Assembly: GCA_003157675.1 (NCBI GenBank)
Contig: PMKG01000471.1
Coordinates: 1 to 10,960, forward strand
Length of the DNA stretch: 10,960 bases
Origin: Acidobacteriota bacterium
GTDB lineage: Bacteria > Acidobacteriota > Vicinamibacteria > Vicinamibacterales > Fen-181
Direction of reading: 5' to 3'
The position numbers were made by a program, and so were the translations under genes. Of this stretch, positions 1 to 6,238 are shown one piece after another. The stretch's first letter is position 1. Every line of letters begins with the position of its first letter. The notes under the pieces were generated by a model. It did no database searches, was not told the DNA's origin, and saw only the letters and a list, made by a program, of their open reading frames with translations.

Positions 1-1751
1 AGGCCGCCGTCGTTGCCGCTCATGAGGTGCTTGCCGTTGAGCGGATCCGACCAGACGACACGGTGGTCGACGTGGATGCGCGCGCCCGTGCCCTGGCCGC
101 GGTCCCAGGTGGCGACGGCGAACGTCTTGCCGGCGTCCTTCGAGATGGTCGTGTTGGTGTCGCCGCAGTAGACGACCTTGTCGTCGGTCTGGTCGACCCA
201 GATCCGGCCGTAGTAGCCGCCCTCGGTCTGGTTGACCTGGGCGCTGCCGGCGAGCGGCGCGCCGCCGCGGCCGCCCTGCTGGGCCGGAGCCGCCGGGGTG
301 GCGGCCTGCTGGCCTCGACCCTGCGCCGGCGTCCTGGCCGGCGTCTGGGCCGGAGCCTGCTCGACCGGCACGCCGAGTGCCGCCCGCGCCTCGTTGGTCT
401 CATCCTCGCGCGCCTGCGCGGCCGGGTCGAGCGCCTGCTCGGCTTCCTGCGGGATCGTCGGCGCGGCCGGCGTCGACAACTTGTACTCGGTCATCCGCTT
501 CCAGGTCTTGCCCTGGTCGTCGGTGCGGTAGACCACGCCGTTCATCTTGACCGGCGTCGCGTTCGCGATCACGCCCTCGTAGAGGATCTCGAGGACGTTG
601 CGGTTGACGAGCTGGTAGCGGGCGTTGACCACGGCCGAGTCGGTGGACGCCGCCGGCTTCGCCATCAGCTTCTGGACCTCGGCGATGTTGCCCAGCAGGT
701 CCTTGTCGTCCGGGTAGGCCGTCTTCGCCGCGGCCTGAAGCTTGGCGACGTCGGCGCCGCTCTTGCTCACGAAGTCCTTGTCCTGGACGAGCGCGTTGAA
801 TTTCGCCACCAGGTCGGCCTCGTCGTTGCCCGCGACCGGCGTGAACTTCGGCGCGAGCGCCGCCAGTTCCGGTTTGATCCGGAACGCCTTGAACTGCGCG
901 AGATTCGCGCCGTCATGGAAGAGCACGGTGCCCATCGCCGCGCCGCCGAAGCCGCCGCCGCCGCCCCCGCGCCCGCCGGCCGGGGCGACCCTGAAGTTCG
1001 CCACGCCGTCGCGCTCGGGGAAGCCGACCACGACTTCCTCGTCCACGCGCGCGTAGACGATGTTCGGGTTCTTCTCGAACATGGCGAACCCGGTGCGGCC
1101 GAGCGGCGTGCCCTTGGCCGGCAGGCCGGCGGTCACTCGGGTCCACGTCTTGCCGCCGTCGGTGGATCTGAAGATGCCGTTCTCCGGGTCGCGGTCGTCA
1201 TACGTCCACGCCCTGCGGTAGTACTTGTAAGAGGCGGTGATGATGACGTTCGAGTTGCGCGGGTCGATGACAAAGTCGCCCACGCCGCGGTCCTTCATCG
1301 GGCCCAGGTTGGTCCAGGTCTTGCCGGCGTCGGTCGACTTCCACATGCCGTTGCCGTGCGAGCTGGCGCGCGCGTGCATCGGCTCGCCCGTGCCGAGATA
1401 CAGGATGTTCGGGTTGGAGGGTGCGATCGCCAGCCAGCCCATGGCCTGGGTCCCGTAGTGCTCGAAAATCGGGTCGAAGTGGATGCCGCCGTCGACGGTC
1501 TTCCAGATCCCGCCGGTGGCTGTGAGCACGTAGTAGGCCTGGCTCTGGCCCTTCGGCACGGCCAACCCGCTCACGCGGCCTTCGAAGGCCATCGGGCCCA
1601 CCCAGCGCCAGGAGAACTGGTTGAAATCGTCGGCAGTAACCACGCTGGTGGCCTTCTGCTGAGCGTTCTGGGCGTAACCGAACGCCCCGAGCACGCAGAC
1701 AATGGCCACCAAGGCGCTGAAAAACAAGAACTTCCTTGATGATCGGAACAC
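1..1751 (-). CDS. Secreted sortilin/VPS10-like Asp-box (BNR) beta-propeller protein, 3' end cut by the window edge
   Basis: The first 583 residues are present; the gene continues past position 1. I chose the GTG at 1751 because a strong Shine-Dalgarno (AAGGAGGAG, 1762-1754) stands just before it and it gives a good Sec signal peptide: basic n-region (RSSRK), hydrophobic core at residues 8-25, and a likely cut after GYA at residue 27. Asp-box motifs of the form S-x-D-x-G-x-T-W occur at residues 138-146, 195-203, 409-417 and 537-544, with a degenerate one at 83-92. They mark beta-propeller blades as in VPS10/sortilin-like 'glycosyl hydrolase BNR repeat' proteins. A Gly/Arg-rich run (about 258-270) and an Ala/Pro/Gln-rich, probably disordered stretch (about 458-500) interrupt the propeller, with a helical segment between them (about 280-400). 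Family members are often around 1000 residues, so roughly half may be missing. Probably exported; substrate unknown. Despite the BNR name, no catalytic residues can be assigned and enzymatic activity should not be assumed. Confidence 0.88.
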   Translation of the reverse strand, partial: MFRSSRKFLFFSALVAIVCVLGAFGYAQNAQQKATSVVTADDFNQFSWRWVGPMAFEGRVSGLAVPKGQSQAYYVLTATGGIWKTVDGGIHFDPIFEHYGTQAMGWLAIAPSNPNILYLGTGEPMHARASSHGNGMWKSTDAGKTWTNLGPMKDRGVGDFVIDPRNSNVIITASYKYYRRAWTYDDRDPENGIFRSTDGGKTWTRVTAGLPAKGTPLGRTGFAMFEKNPNIVYARVDEEVVVGFPERDGVANFRVAPAGGRGGGGGGFGGAAMGTVLFHDGANLAQFKAFRIKPELAALAPKFTPVAGNDEADLVAKFNALVQDKDFVSKSGADVAKLQAAAKTAYPDDKDLLGNIAEVQKLMAKPAASTDSAVVNARYQLVNRNVLEILYEGVIANATPVKMNGVVYRTDDQGKTWKRMTEYKLSTPAAPTIPQEAEQALDPAAQAREDETNEARAALGVPVEQAPAQTPARTPAQGRGQQAATPAAPAQQGGRGGAPLAGSAQVNQTEGGYYGRIWVDQTDDKVVYCGDTNTTISKDAGKTFAVATWDRGQGTGARIHVDHRVVWSDPLNGKHLMSGNDGG

Positions 1752-1753
1752 TG

Positions 1754-1762
1754 CTCCTCCTT
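1754..1762 (-). promoter_or_regulatory. Ribosome binding site of the sortilin-like gene
   Basis: On the minus strand AAGGAGGAG lies two bases before the GTG start at 1751, leaving four bases after the AGGAGG core. It is the strongest Shine-Dalgarno in the window and decides the start of this gene over a TTG eight codons further in. Confidence 0.7.
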
Positions 1763-1841
1763 GTGGGAAGGCGAGGGAACCTCGAGGGACACCGTCTGGC
1801 CCGCGTCCCAGCCCGACGACGACTGACCAGCTGGACCGCCG

Positions 1842-1872
1842 GGCAAAGAAACCTCCGCCGCGAGATCGGCGG
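1842..1872 (-). terminator. Possible Rho-independent terminator downstream of the acyl-CoA synthetase
   Basis: Read on the minus strand, CCGCCG (1872-1867) pairs with CGGCGG (1860-1855) around a six-base loop (1866-1861), and the stem is followed by AGGTTTCTTTG, one of the few T-rich tracts in this intergenic region. It stands about 130 nt after the synthetase stop and about 100 nt before the sortilin-like start, where an operon end would be expected. The stem is short and the T-tract is interrupted, so this is a candidate only. Confidence 0.35.
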
Positions 1873-1916
1873 CGATCATCTCCACTTACGCCACTGGGCG
1901 GCCTGACGTTTCACAG

Positions 1917-1996
1917 GGCTCTCGGCTCTCGGCACGGTCCGGCTCCAAGCCAGAAGCCGGACACCGCCCAAGGCCCGGAGCCCGGGGCCGAGAGCC
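1917..1996. repeat. Degenerate heptamer-periodic repeat with inverted ends
   Basis: On the plus strand GGCTCTC occurs twice in tandem (1917-1923, 1924-1930). At the other end GCC recurs every seven bases at 1966, 1973, 1980, 1987 and 1994, and also at 1949 and 1956. On the minus strand this right part reads as consecutive heptamers GGCTCTC, GGCCCCG, GGCTCCG, GGCCTTG and GGCGGTG. The ends are inverted copies: GGCTCTCGGC at 1917-1926 (and again at 1924-1933) pairs with GCCGAGAGCC at 1987-1996. An inner 7-bp inverted repeat, TCCGGCT (1938-1944) with AGCCGGA (1955-1961), would form a hairpin with a 10-base loop. It begins 3 nt after the stop codon of the synthetase, so it would be transcribed as the start of its 3' untranslated region. 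Confidence 0.6.
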
Positions 1997-1999
1997 GCC

Positions 2000-3799
2000 C
2001 TACCGTCGGTGTTCGTGATGGTGGTGCGTCGAGGCGTACATCGACTCGATGACCGCGGCGTACTTCTTGGCGATGGCGGCGCGGATGTTCTTGAGCGTCG
2101 GCGTCAGTTCGCCGCTCGCCTGACTGAACCGTTCGTGCAGCAGCGTGAACTTCTTCACCCGCTCGTGGTGCGGCAGCACGGCCTGGCGCTCGTCGATCCG
2201 CTGGCCGATGAAATCCACGATCCGTCGGTCCTTCACCATCGCCCGCAGCGAATCGAAGGTGAGCCCGCGCTCCCGCGCCCACTGCTCGAGCGCCTCGAAG
2301 TGCGGCACGACCAGCGCCGACACGTGATGGCGCCCGTCGCCGATGGCCGCCACCTGCTCGATGTAGTAGTCCTGGCCGATGACCGCCTCGATCCGGCTCG
2401 GCGCGATGTTCTTCCCGCCCGACGTGATGATGAGATCCTTCTTGCGGTCGGTGATGCGCAGGAAGCCCCGGTCGTCGAACTCGCCGATGTCCCCGGTCTT
2501 GAACCAGCCGTCTTCGAACGCCTCGGCCGTCAAGGCGGGCTTCCCGTAGTAGCCGCGCATGACGTTGCGGCCGCGCACGAGGATCTCGCCGTCGGCTGCG
2601 ATCCTGAGCTCGCAGCCGGGGATCACCTTGCCCACCGTCCCGAACTCGAAATCACCGGGCCGGTTGCACGTCAGCACCGGCGCCGTCTCGGTGAGGCCGT
2701 AGCCCTCGCAGATGAGCAGGCCGGCGGCGAAGAAGAACTCCTCGATCTCCTTGGCCAGCGCCGCGCCGCCCGCGGAGAAGAAGTTCTTCGGCCCGCCGAC
2801 GATGTCCCGGATCTTGTGGAGGACCAGGCGGTCGGCCACGGCGTGCTCGGCCGCGAGCAGCGGCCCGACGCGCCCGCCGCGCTTCACCGTGTGCGCGTAG
2901 CGGCTGCCCACGCCGACGGCCCACTCGAACGTCTTCCGCTTCAGCGCCGACCCATGGCTCGCCCTGTGCCGGGCCGTCGCGTAGATCTTCTCGTAGAGCC
3001 GCGGCACGCTGACCATGCAGGTCGGCCGCACCTCCGGCATGACGTCGATGACGCGCTTCGGATCCTCGAGGTAGAAGTTCTGCGCCCCGCGGTAGAGCAC
3101 GTAGAAGGTCCAGGCCCGCTCGTAGGCATGGCTGAGTGGAAGGAAGCAGAGCGAGCGGTCCTGCTCGGAGACCGAGAAGAACCGGTCGAGCGCCTCGAAC
3201 TGCACCACCAGGTTCTCGAAGGTGAGGACGACGCCCTTGGGCTCGCCGGTCGTGCCCGACGTGTAGATGATCGTCGCCACGTCGTCGAGGCTGGCGGCCT
3301 CGCCACGGGCCACGAGGTCCGGCGACACCGGGTGGGCGAGAGGGACCGAGATCGGGCACGAGTCGGTCAGGTCCAGCGCCATCCCGGCGTCGAAGGCCAC
3401 GACGCGCTCGATCGGGCCCGTGTCCCGTCGCAAGCCGTCGAGGTGCGCGTACTGCTCGGCGCCCCCGACGAAGGCGATCTTCACGCCGGCGTCGCGGACG
3501 ATGTGTTCGGCCTGGAGGGCGGTATTGGTCGGGTAGATGGGAACGGTGACGGCCCCGGCGGCCAGTGTGGCCAGGTCGGCGATCGTCCACCACGGCGTGT
3601 TCGCCGCGAAGATGGCCACGCGGTCGCCGCGCCGGACGCCGGCGTCGATGAGCCAGGACGCGACGGCGTCGACGTGGGCGCCGAGCCGGCCGTAGGTGAT
3701 CTCCCGCCACTCGGGGCCGTCCGCATAGCGCATCGCCACGCCGTCGGGCGTTGCGGCGATGCGCCGGCGAATCAGCCTCACCAGGTGGTCGTACGTCAC
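2000..3799 (-). CDS. Long-chain acyl-CoA synthetase (AMP-forming, FadD/FAA1 type)
   Basis: 599 residues, GTG start and TAG stop. It should activate fatty acids to acyl-CoA through an acyl-adenylate, using ATP and CoA, at or near the inner membrane face. All core motifs of the ANL superfamily are seen: the P-loop YTSGTTGEPKG (179-189), the aromatic and Thr motif GYGLTETAP (366-374), the TGD ribose-binding motif (435-437), the hinge and Arg region DRKKDLI with GGKNIAP (451-467), and the catalytic Lys in the C-terminal lid, GELTPTLK (Lys570). LPLSHAYER (220-228) and VSVPRLYEK (263-271) are typical of the long-chain COG1022 branch. Length is normal. The C-terminus ends in an unusual His-rich tail, HHHHEHRR (592-599). 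No strong Shine-Dalgarno precedes the start; only GGGAT about 15 nt upstream. It lies 45 nt after the ABC permease and is probably co-transcribed, perhaps by read-through. Exact chain-length preference cannot be read from sequence. Confidence 0.93.
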   Translation of the reverse strand: MTYDHLVRLIRRRIAATPDGVAMRYADGPEWREITYGRLGAHVDAVASWLIDAGVRRGDRVAIFAANTPWWTIADLATLAAGAVTVPIYPTNTALQAEHIVRDAGVKIAFVGGAEQYAHLDGLRRDTGPIERVVAFDAGMALDLTDSCPISVPLAHPVSPDLVARGEAASLDDVATIIYTSGTTGEPKGVVLTFENLVVQFEALDRFFSVSEQDRSLCFLPLSHAYERAWTFYVLYRGAQNFYLEDPKRVIDVMPEVRPTCMVSVPRLYEKIYATARHRASHGSALKRKTFEWAVGVGSRYAHTVKRGGRVGPLLAAEHAVADRLVLHKIRDIVGGPKNFFSAGGAALAKEIEEFFFAAGLLICEGYGLTETAPVLTCNRPGDFEFGTVGKVIPGCELRIAADGEILVRGRNVMRGYYGKPALTAEAFEDGWFKTGDIGEFDDRGFLRITDRKKDLIITSGGKNIAPSRIEAVIGQDYYIEQVAAIGDGRHHVSALVVPHFEALEQWARERGLTFDSLRAMVKDRRIVDFIGQRIDERQAVLPHHERVKKFTLLHERFSQASGELTPTLKNIRAAIAKKYAAVIESMYASTHHHHEHRR

Positions 3800-3844
3800 G
3801 GCGGATATTCTAATCCCAACATCCGGCTCGCGGGCGTAGCCGCC

Positions 3845-5248
3845 CTACGACATCCTCGCCCATTTGATGAGCGTCCCGAACGTGGGCGGCTTGCCGTACA
3901 TCAGCAGTCCGACCTTGAACACCTTGGCGGCGAACCACAGCGCCCCGTAGACGCCGACCGCGCCGACGGCGACCGAGGCCCACGCCTGCCACATCGGCGG
4001 CGGCGAGACCGAGGTCATCCGCAGCAGCATGACGAAGCTGCTGAACGGCGGCACGAAGCTGAGCACGATCGCGAGCAGCGAGTTGGGCTCCCGGCTGAGC
4101 GGCAACCAGAGCATCCAGGGAACCATCAGGATCATCATGATCGGCGTCATCAGCGACTGCGCTTCGCGCATCTCGTTGACCGCCGACCCGATGGCCGCCA
4201 TCATCGACGCGAAGATGAAGTACGCCAGCACGAAGAAGATGAGGAGGAACACGAGCAGGAACGGATCCACCAGGCCGAGCGTCGCGAACGACACGAGCGC
4301 CAGCACGCCGAGGCCGGCGTAGAGCGCCAGCACGAGCAGCCCCACGGCCATCTGCCCGAGGATCTTGCCGGTCATCAGCTCCATTGGCGACACGGCCGAC
4401 AGCAGCACCTCGACGACCCGGTTCGACTTCTCCTCGACGGTGGACGTGAGCAGATACTGGCCGCTCGTCATGACCGACACGAGCAGCAGGATCATGAACG
4501 CGGCGGGGAGGAGGATGTTCAGCTCTTTGTTCGTGGTGCGCTCCCCCTCCGCGGTGACCGTCCGGGAATCCGGCCGGGGCACCGACGTGAGGACCCTGAT
4601 TCGCCCGCCGTCGAAGCCGGCGACCTGCAGCCGGGACGCGACGATCGCGTCGCGCATGCCGGCGTGAAGGTCGTCCACGAGCCGATCGTCGAGCTTGTCC
4701 CGGACGAACAGCTCGTAGGTGCCGTAGGTGTCTCTTCCGTCCGCCGGCCGAACGGCATCCGCATCCACGATAATGACCGCGAGCCTCGTGTCCGGCCCGG
4801 CGCCGTGGTCGGGCAGCGGCACCTTCAGCGGCGCCTTTGCCGCTTCCTGATCGCTCCCGCCGGGCAGCGCGACCACCTGCAGGCGAGGGACCGATCCGAG
4901 CGCGTCGTCGATCGACTGCTTGACGGCGGTCCGGGCGCCGGGCACGGCGGACGTCCGGCTCCGGATCACCTCGGGCGTGGCCTTCTCGATCTCCAGGCTC
5001 GTCTTCTGCCGTCGTTCCGCGAACCGTTCGGGCGTCAAGTACGCCGTCAGTCCCTCGGTCACCGCGCCGGTGGGATCGATGACAACCACCTGTCCCTCGA
5101 TCTTCGGCGGGGCCTTGGTCAGGTAGCGCGGCACGGTGGCGATGAGGAGGCCGATGAGCAGGGGCGCGATCAGGATCCCGAAGACGAACCCCTTGGTGGT
5201 CACCGTCGCCATGAACTCGCGCCCCGCGACAGAGCGAATCTTCTTCAT
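3845..5248 (-). CDS. ABC-2 family (NatB-like) exporter permease
   Basis: 467 residues. The ATG overlaps the stop of the ATPase gene as ATGA and has a strong Shine-Dalgarno six bases upstream. The membrane layout is that of the ABC2_membrane_3/NatB group: one N-terminal segment (about 20-40), a large extracytoplasmic domain (about 42-240), then about six segments (roughly 243-265, 297-320, 327-350, 366-386, 388-410 and 420-443). The stretch NRVVEVLLSAVSPMELMTGK (276-295) is the hallmark coupling region of this family, expected to contact the ATPase. With the adjacent ATPase it should form a two-by-two exporter in the cytoplasmic membrane. Substrate is unknown; family members have been linked to Na+ and to peptide, drug or lipid export. 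No frameshift or truncation is seen. Translational coupling to the ATPase fits equal subunit amounts. Confidence 0.9.
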   Translation of the reverse strand: MKKIRSVAGREFMATVTTKGFVFGILIAPLLIGLLIATVPRYLTKAPPKIEGQVVVIDPTGAVTEGLTAYLTPERFAERRQKTSLEIEKATPEVIRSRTSAVPGARTAVKQSIDDALGSVPRLQVVALPGGSDQEAAKAPLKVPLPDHGAGPDTRLAVIIVDADAVRPADGRDTYGTYELFVRDKLDDRLVDDLHAGMRDAIVASRLQVAGFDGGRIRVLTSVPRPDSRTVTAEGERTTNKELNILLPAAFMILLLVSVMTSGQYLLTSTVEEKSNRVVEVLLSAVSPMELMTGKILGQMAVGLLVLALYAGLGVLALVSFATLGLVDPFLLVFLLIFFVLAYFIFASMMAAIGSAVNEMREAQSLMTPIMMILMVPWMLWLPLSREPNSLLAIVLSFVPPFSSFVMLLRMTSVSPPPMWQAWASVAVGAVGVYGALWFAAKVFKVGLLMYGKPPTFGTLIKWARMS

Positions 5249-6225
5249 CGCCGCACCTCCGACCCTCCGTCGCGCACCGCCGCCCGCAGCCGCGCGTCAT
5301 CGTCCACGGCAGCCGCGGCGCCGCCACTCACGATGCTGACGAACACGTCCTCGAGCGTGGGCCGCCGGATCTCGACGCGTGATGGCGTGACGGCCGCGAC
5401 CAGCCGCGGGATCACATCGGCCGCGCTGGCGCCCGGGTCGAGCGCCACGTCCCAAGTCGAGTTGTCCGTGGTGATCGACACGACCCCGGCCATCGATCTG
5501 AGCGTCGCGGCGTCGGCGCCGGGGTCGAGCGGCTCGAACAGGATCCGATGCGGATCGAACGTGTCCCGGATCTCGGCCATCGGGCGATCCAGAACCTTCT
5601 GGCCGCGATGGATCATCACCACGTGGTCGCACAGCTGCTCGGCGTGCGTCATGATGTGGGTCGAGAAGAGGATGGTGGCGCCCCGCCGGTGCTCCTCGAG
5701 CACGAGGTCGCGCAGTTGCCGCTGGTTCATCGGGTCGAGGCCGCTGAAGGGTTCGTCGAGGACCAGCAGGTCGGGACGGTGAATCACCGCCGCGATGAGC
5801 TGCACCTTCTGCTGCATGCCCTTCGACAGCTCCTGGCAGCGTTTGTGCTCGCAGTCCAGGAGGTCCACCCGCTCGAGCCACTTCTGGACCTCGCCGCGCA
5901 GGCCCTGCCCGTCCAGCCCTTTCAGCCGCGCCATGTAGACGAGGAAGTCGCCGACGCGCATCCGCTTGTAGAGGCCGCGCTCCTCGGGCAGGTAGCCGAT
6001 CCGGTCCTTGGCCTGGAGCGCCGTCGGGTGGCCGAGCACCGACAAGTCGCCCTCGTCCGGAAAGAGGATCGACAGGATCATCCGGATCATCGTCGTCTTG
6101 CCGGCGCCGTTCGGGCCGATGACGCCGTACAGAGCGCCGGTCGGCACCGTCAGATCGAGGCGCGAAACGGCCGTCGTTTCACCGAACGTCTTGGTCAGAT
6201 TCCTGAGGACCACCGCATTCGCCAT
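5245..6225 (-). CDS. ABC transporter ATP-binding protein (NatA-like, with C-terminal DUF4162-type region)
   Basis: 326 residues from the ATG at 6225. A TTG three codons upstream (6234) is open but would leave no room for a ribosome site, whereas AGGA at 6238-6235 sits nine bases before the ATG. Motifs in order: Walker A GPNGAGKTT (37-45), the Q-loop region as LPEERGLY (79-86), signature LSKGM (133-137), Walker B LLVLDEP (153-159), D-loop SGLD (161-164) and switch His190. The LPEERGLY form and the C-terminal region ending RPTLEDVFVSIV (288-299) are characteristic of the NatA/DUF4162 branch that pairs with ABC-2 permeases. All catalytic residues are present, so it should be active. It should power the exporter whose permease follows with a 4-nt overlap. 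The ribosome site overlaps the stop of the preceding kinase gene, which puts the transporter in the kinase operon. The last residues (about 301-326) are Ala/Arg-rich and look poorly conserved. Confidence 0.93.
   Translation of the reverse strand: MANAVVLRNLTKTFGETTAVSRLDLTVPTGALYGVIGPNGAGKTTMIRMILSILFPDEGDLSVLGHPTALQAKDRIGYLPEERGLYKRMRVGDFLVYMARLKGLDGQGLRGEVQKWLERVDLLDCEHKRCQELSKGMQQKVQLIAAVIHRPDLLVLDEPFSGLDPMNQRQLRDLVLEEHRRGATILFSTHIMTHAEQLCDHVVMIHRGQKVLDRPMAEIRDTFDPHRILFEPLDPGADAATLRSMAGVVSITTDNSTWDVALDPGASAADVIPRLVAAVTPSRVEIRRPTLEDVFVSIVSGGAAAAVDDDARLRAAVRDGGSEVRR
5255..5260 (-). promoter_or_regulatory. Ribosome binding site of the ABC permease, inside the ATPase gene
   Basis: GGAGGT on the minus strand lies six bases before the permease ATG (5248-5246) and inside the last codons of the ATPase. 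With the ATGA stop/start overlap it indicates translational coupling by terminating ribosomes. Confidence 0.7.
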
Positions 6226-6234
6226 GGCGAACAA

Positions 6235-6238
6235 TCCT
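6235..6238 (-). promoter_or_regulatory. Ribosome binding site of the ABC ATPase, overlapping the kinase stop codon
   Basis: AGGA on the minus strand shares its first two bases with the TAG stop of the upstream kinase (6239-6237) and lies nine bases before the ATG at 6225. It decides that ATG over the TTG at 6234. Confidence 0.55.

Larger units (their letters stand above)
1752..1999. other. Intergenic region between acyl-CoA synthetase and sortilin-like gene
   Basis: These 248 bases hold no credible gene; the frames that cross them lack a ribosome site or family resemblance. From right to left they contain a heptamer-periodic repeat with inverted-repeat ends (1917-1996), a stem-loop followed by T-rich sequence (1842-1872), and the ribosome site of the sortilin-like gene (1754-1762). 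A promoter for that gene should lie at about 1763-1900 on the minus strand, but I see no convincing -35/-10 pair. It is the longest gene-free gap in the window. Confidence 0.6.

Noticed and set aside
27..1739. Plus-strand open frame of 570 codons over the sortilin-like gene
   Set aside because: Low-complexity Arg/Val/Gly-rich translation without motifs. The opposite strand encodes a signal peptide and four clear Asp boxes.
1571..1885. Minus-strand frame of 104 codons starting in the intergenic region and running into the sortilin-like gene
   Set aside because: Most of it overlaps the signal peptide and first propeller part of the sortilin-like protein in another frame, and the sequence shows no family resemblance.
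3800..3844. Possible promoter (TAGAAT, minus strand) before the acyl-CoA synthetase
   Set aside because: No plausible -35 element at the right distance, and a six-base AT-rich match alone is weak support.
2009..5782. Very long plus-strand open frame (1257 codons) antisense to the synthetase, permease and ATPase
   Set aside because: It has Arg/His/Asp-rich composition and no recognisable domain, and it runs across three well-supported genes on the other strand. Such open antisense frames are expected when G/C dominates third codon positions.
6226..6234. TTG start three codons upstream for the ABC ATPase
   Set aside because: It would leave the AGGA site touching the start codon, while the ATG at 6225 has correct spacing.
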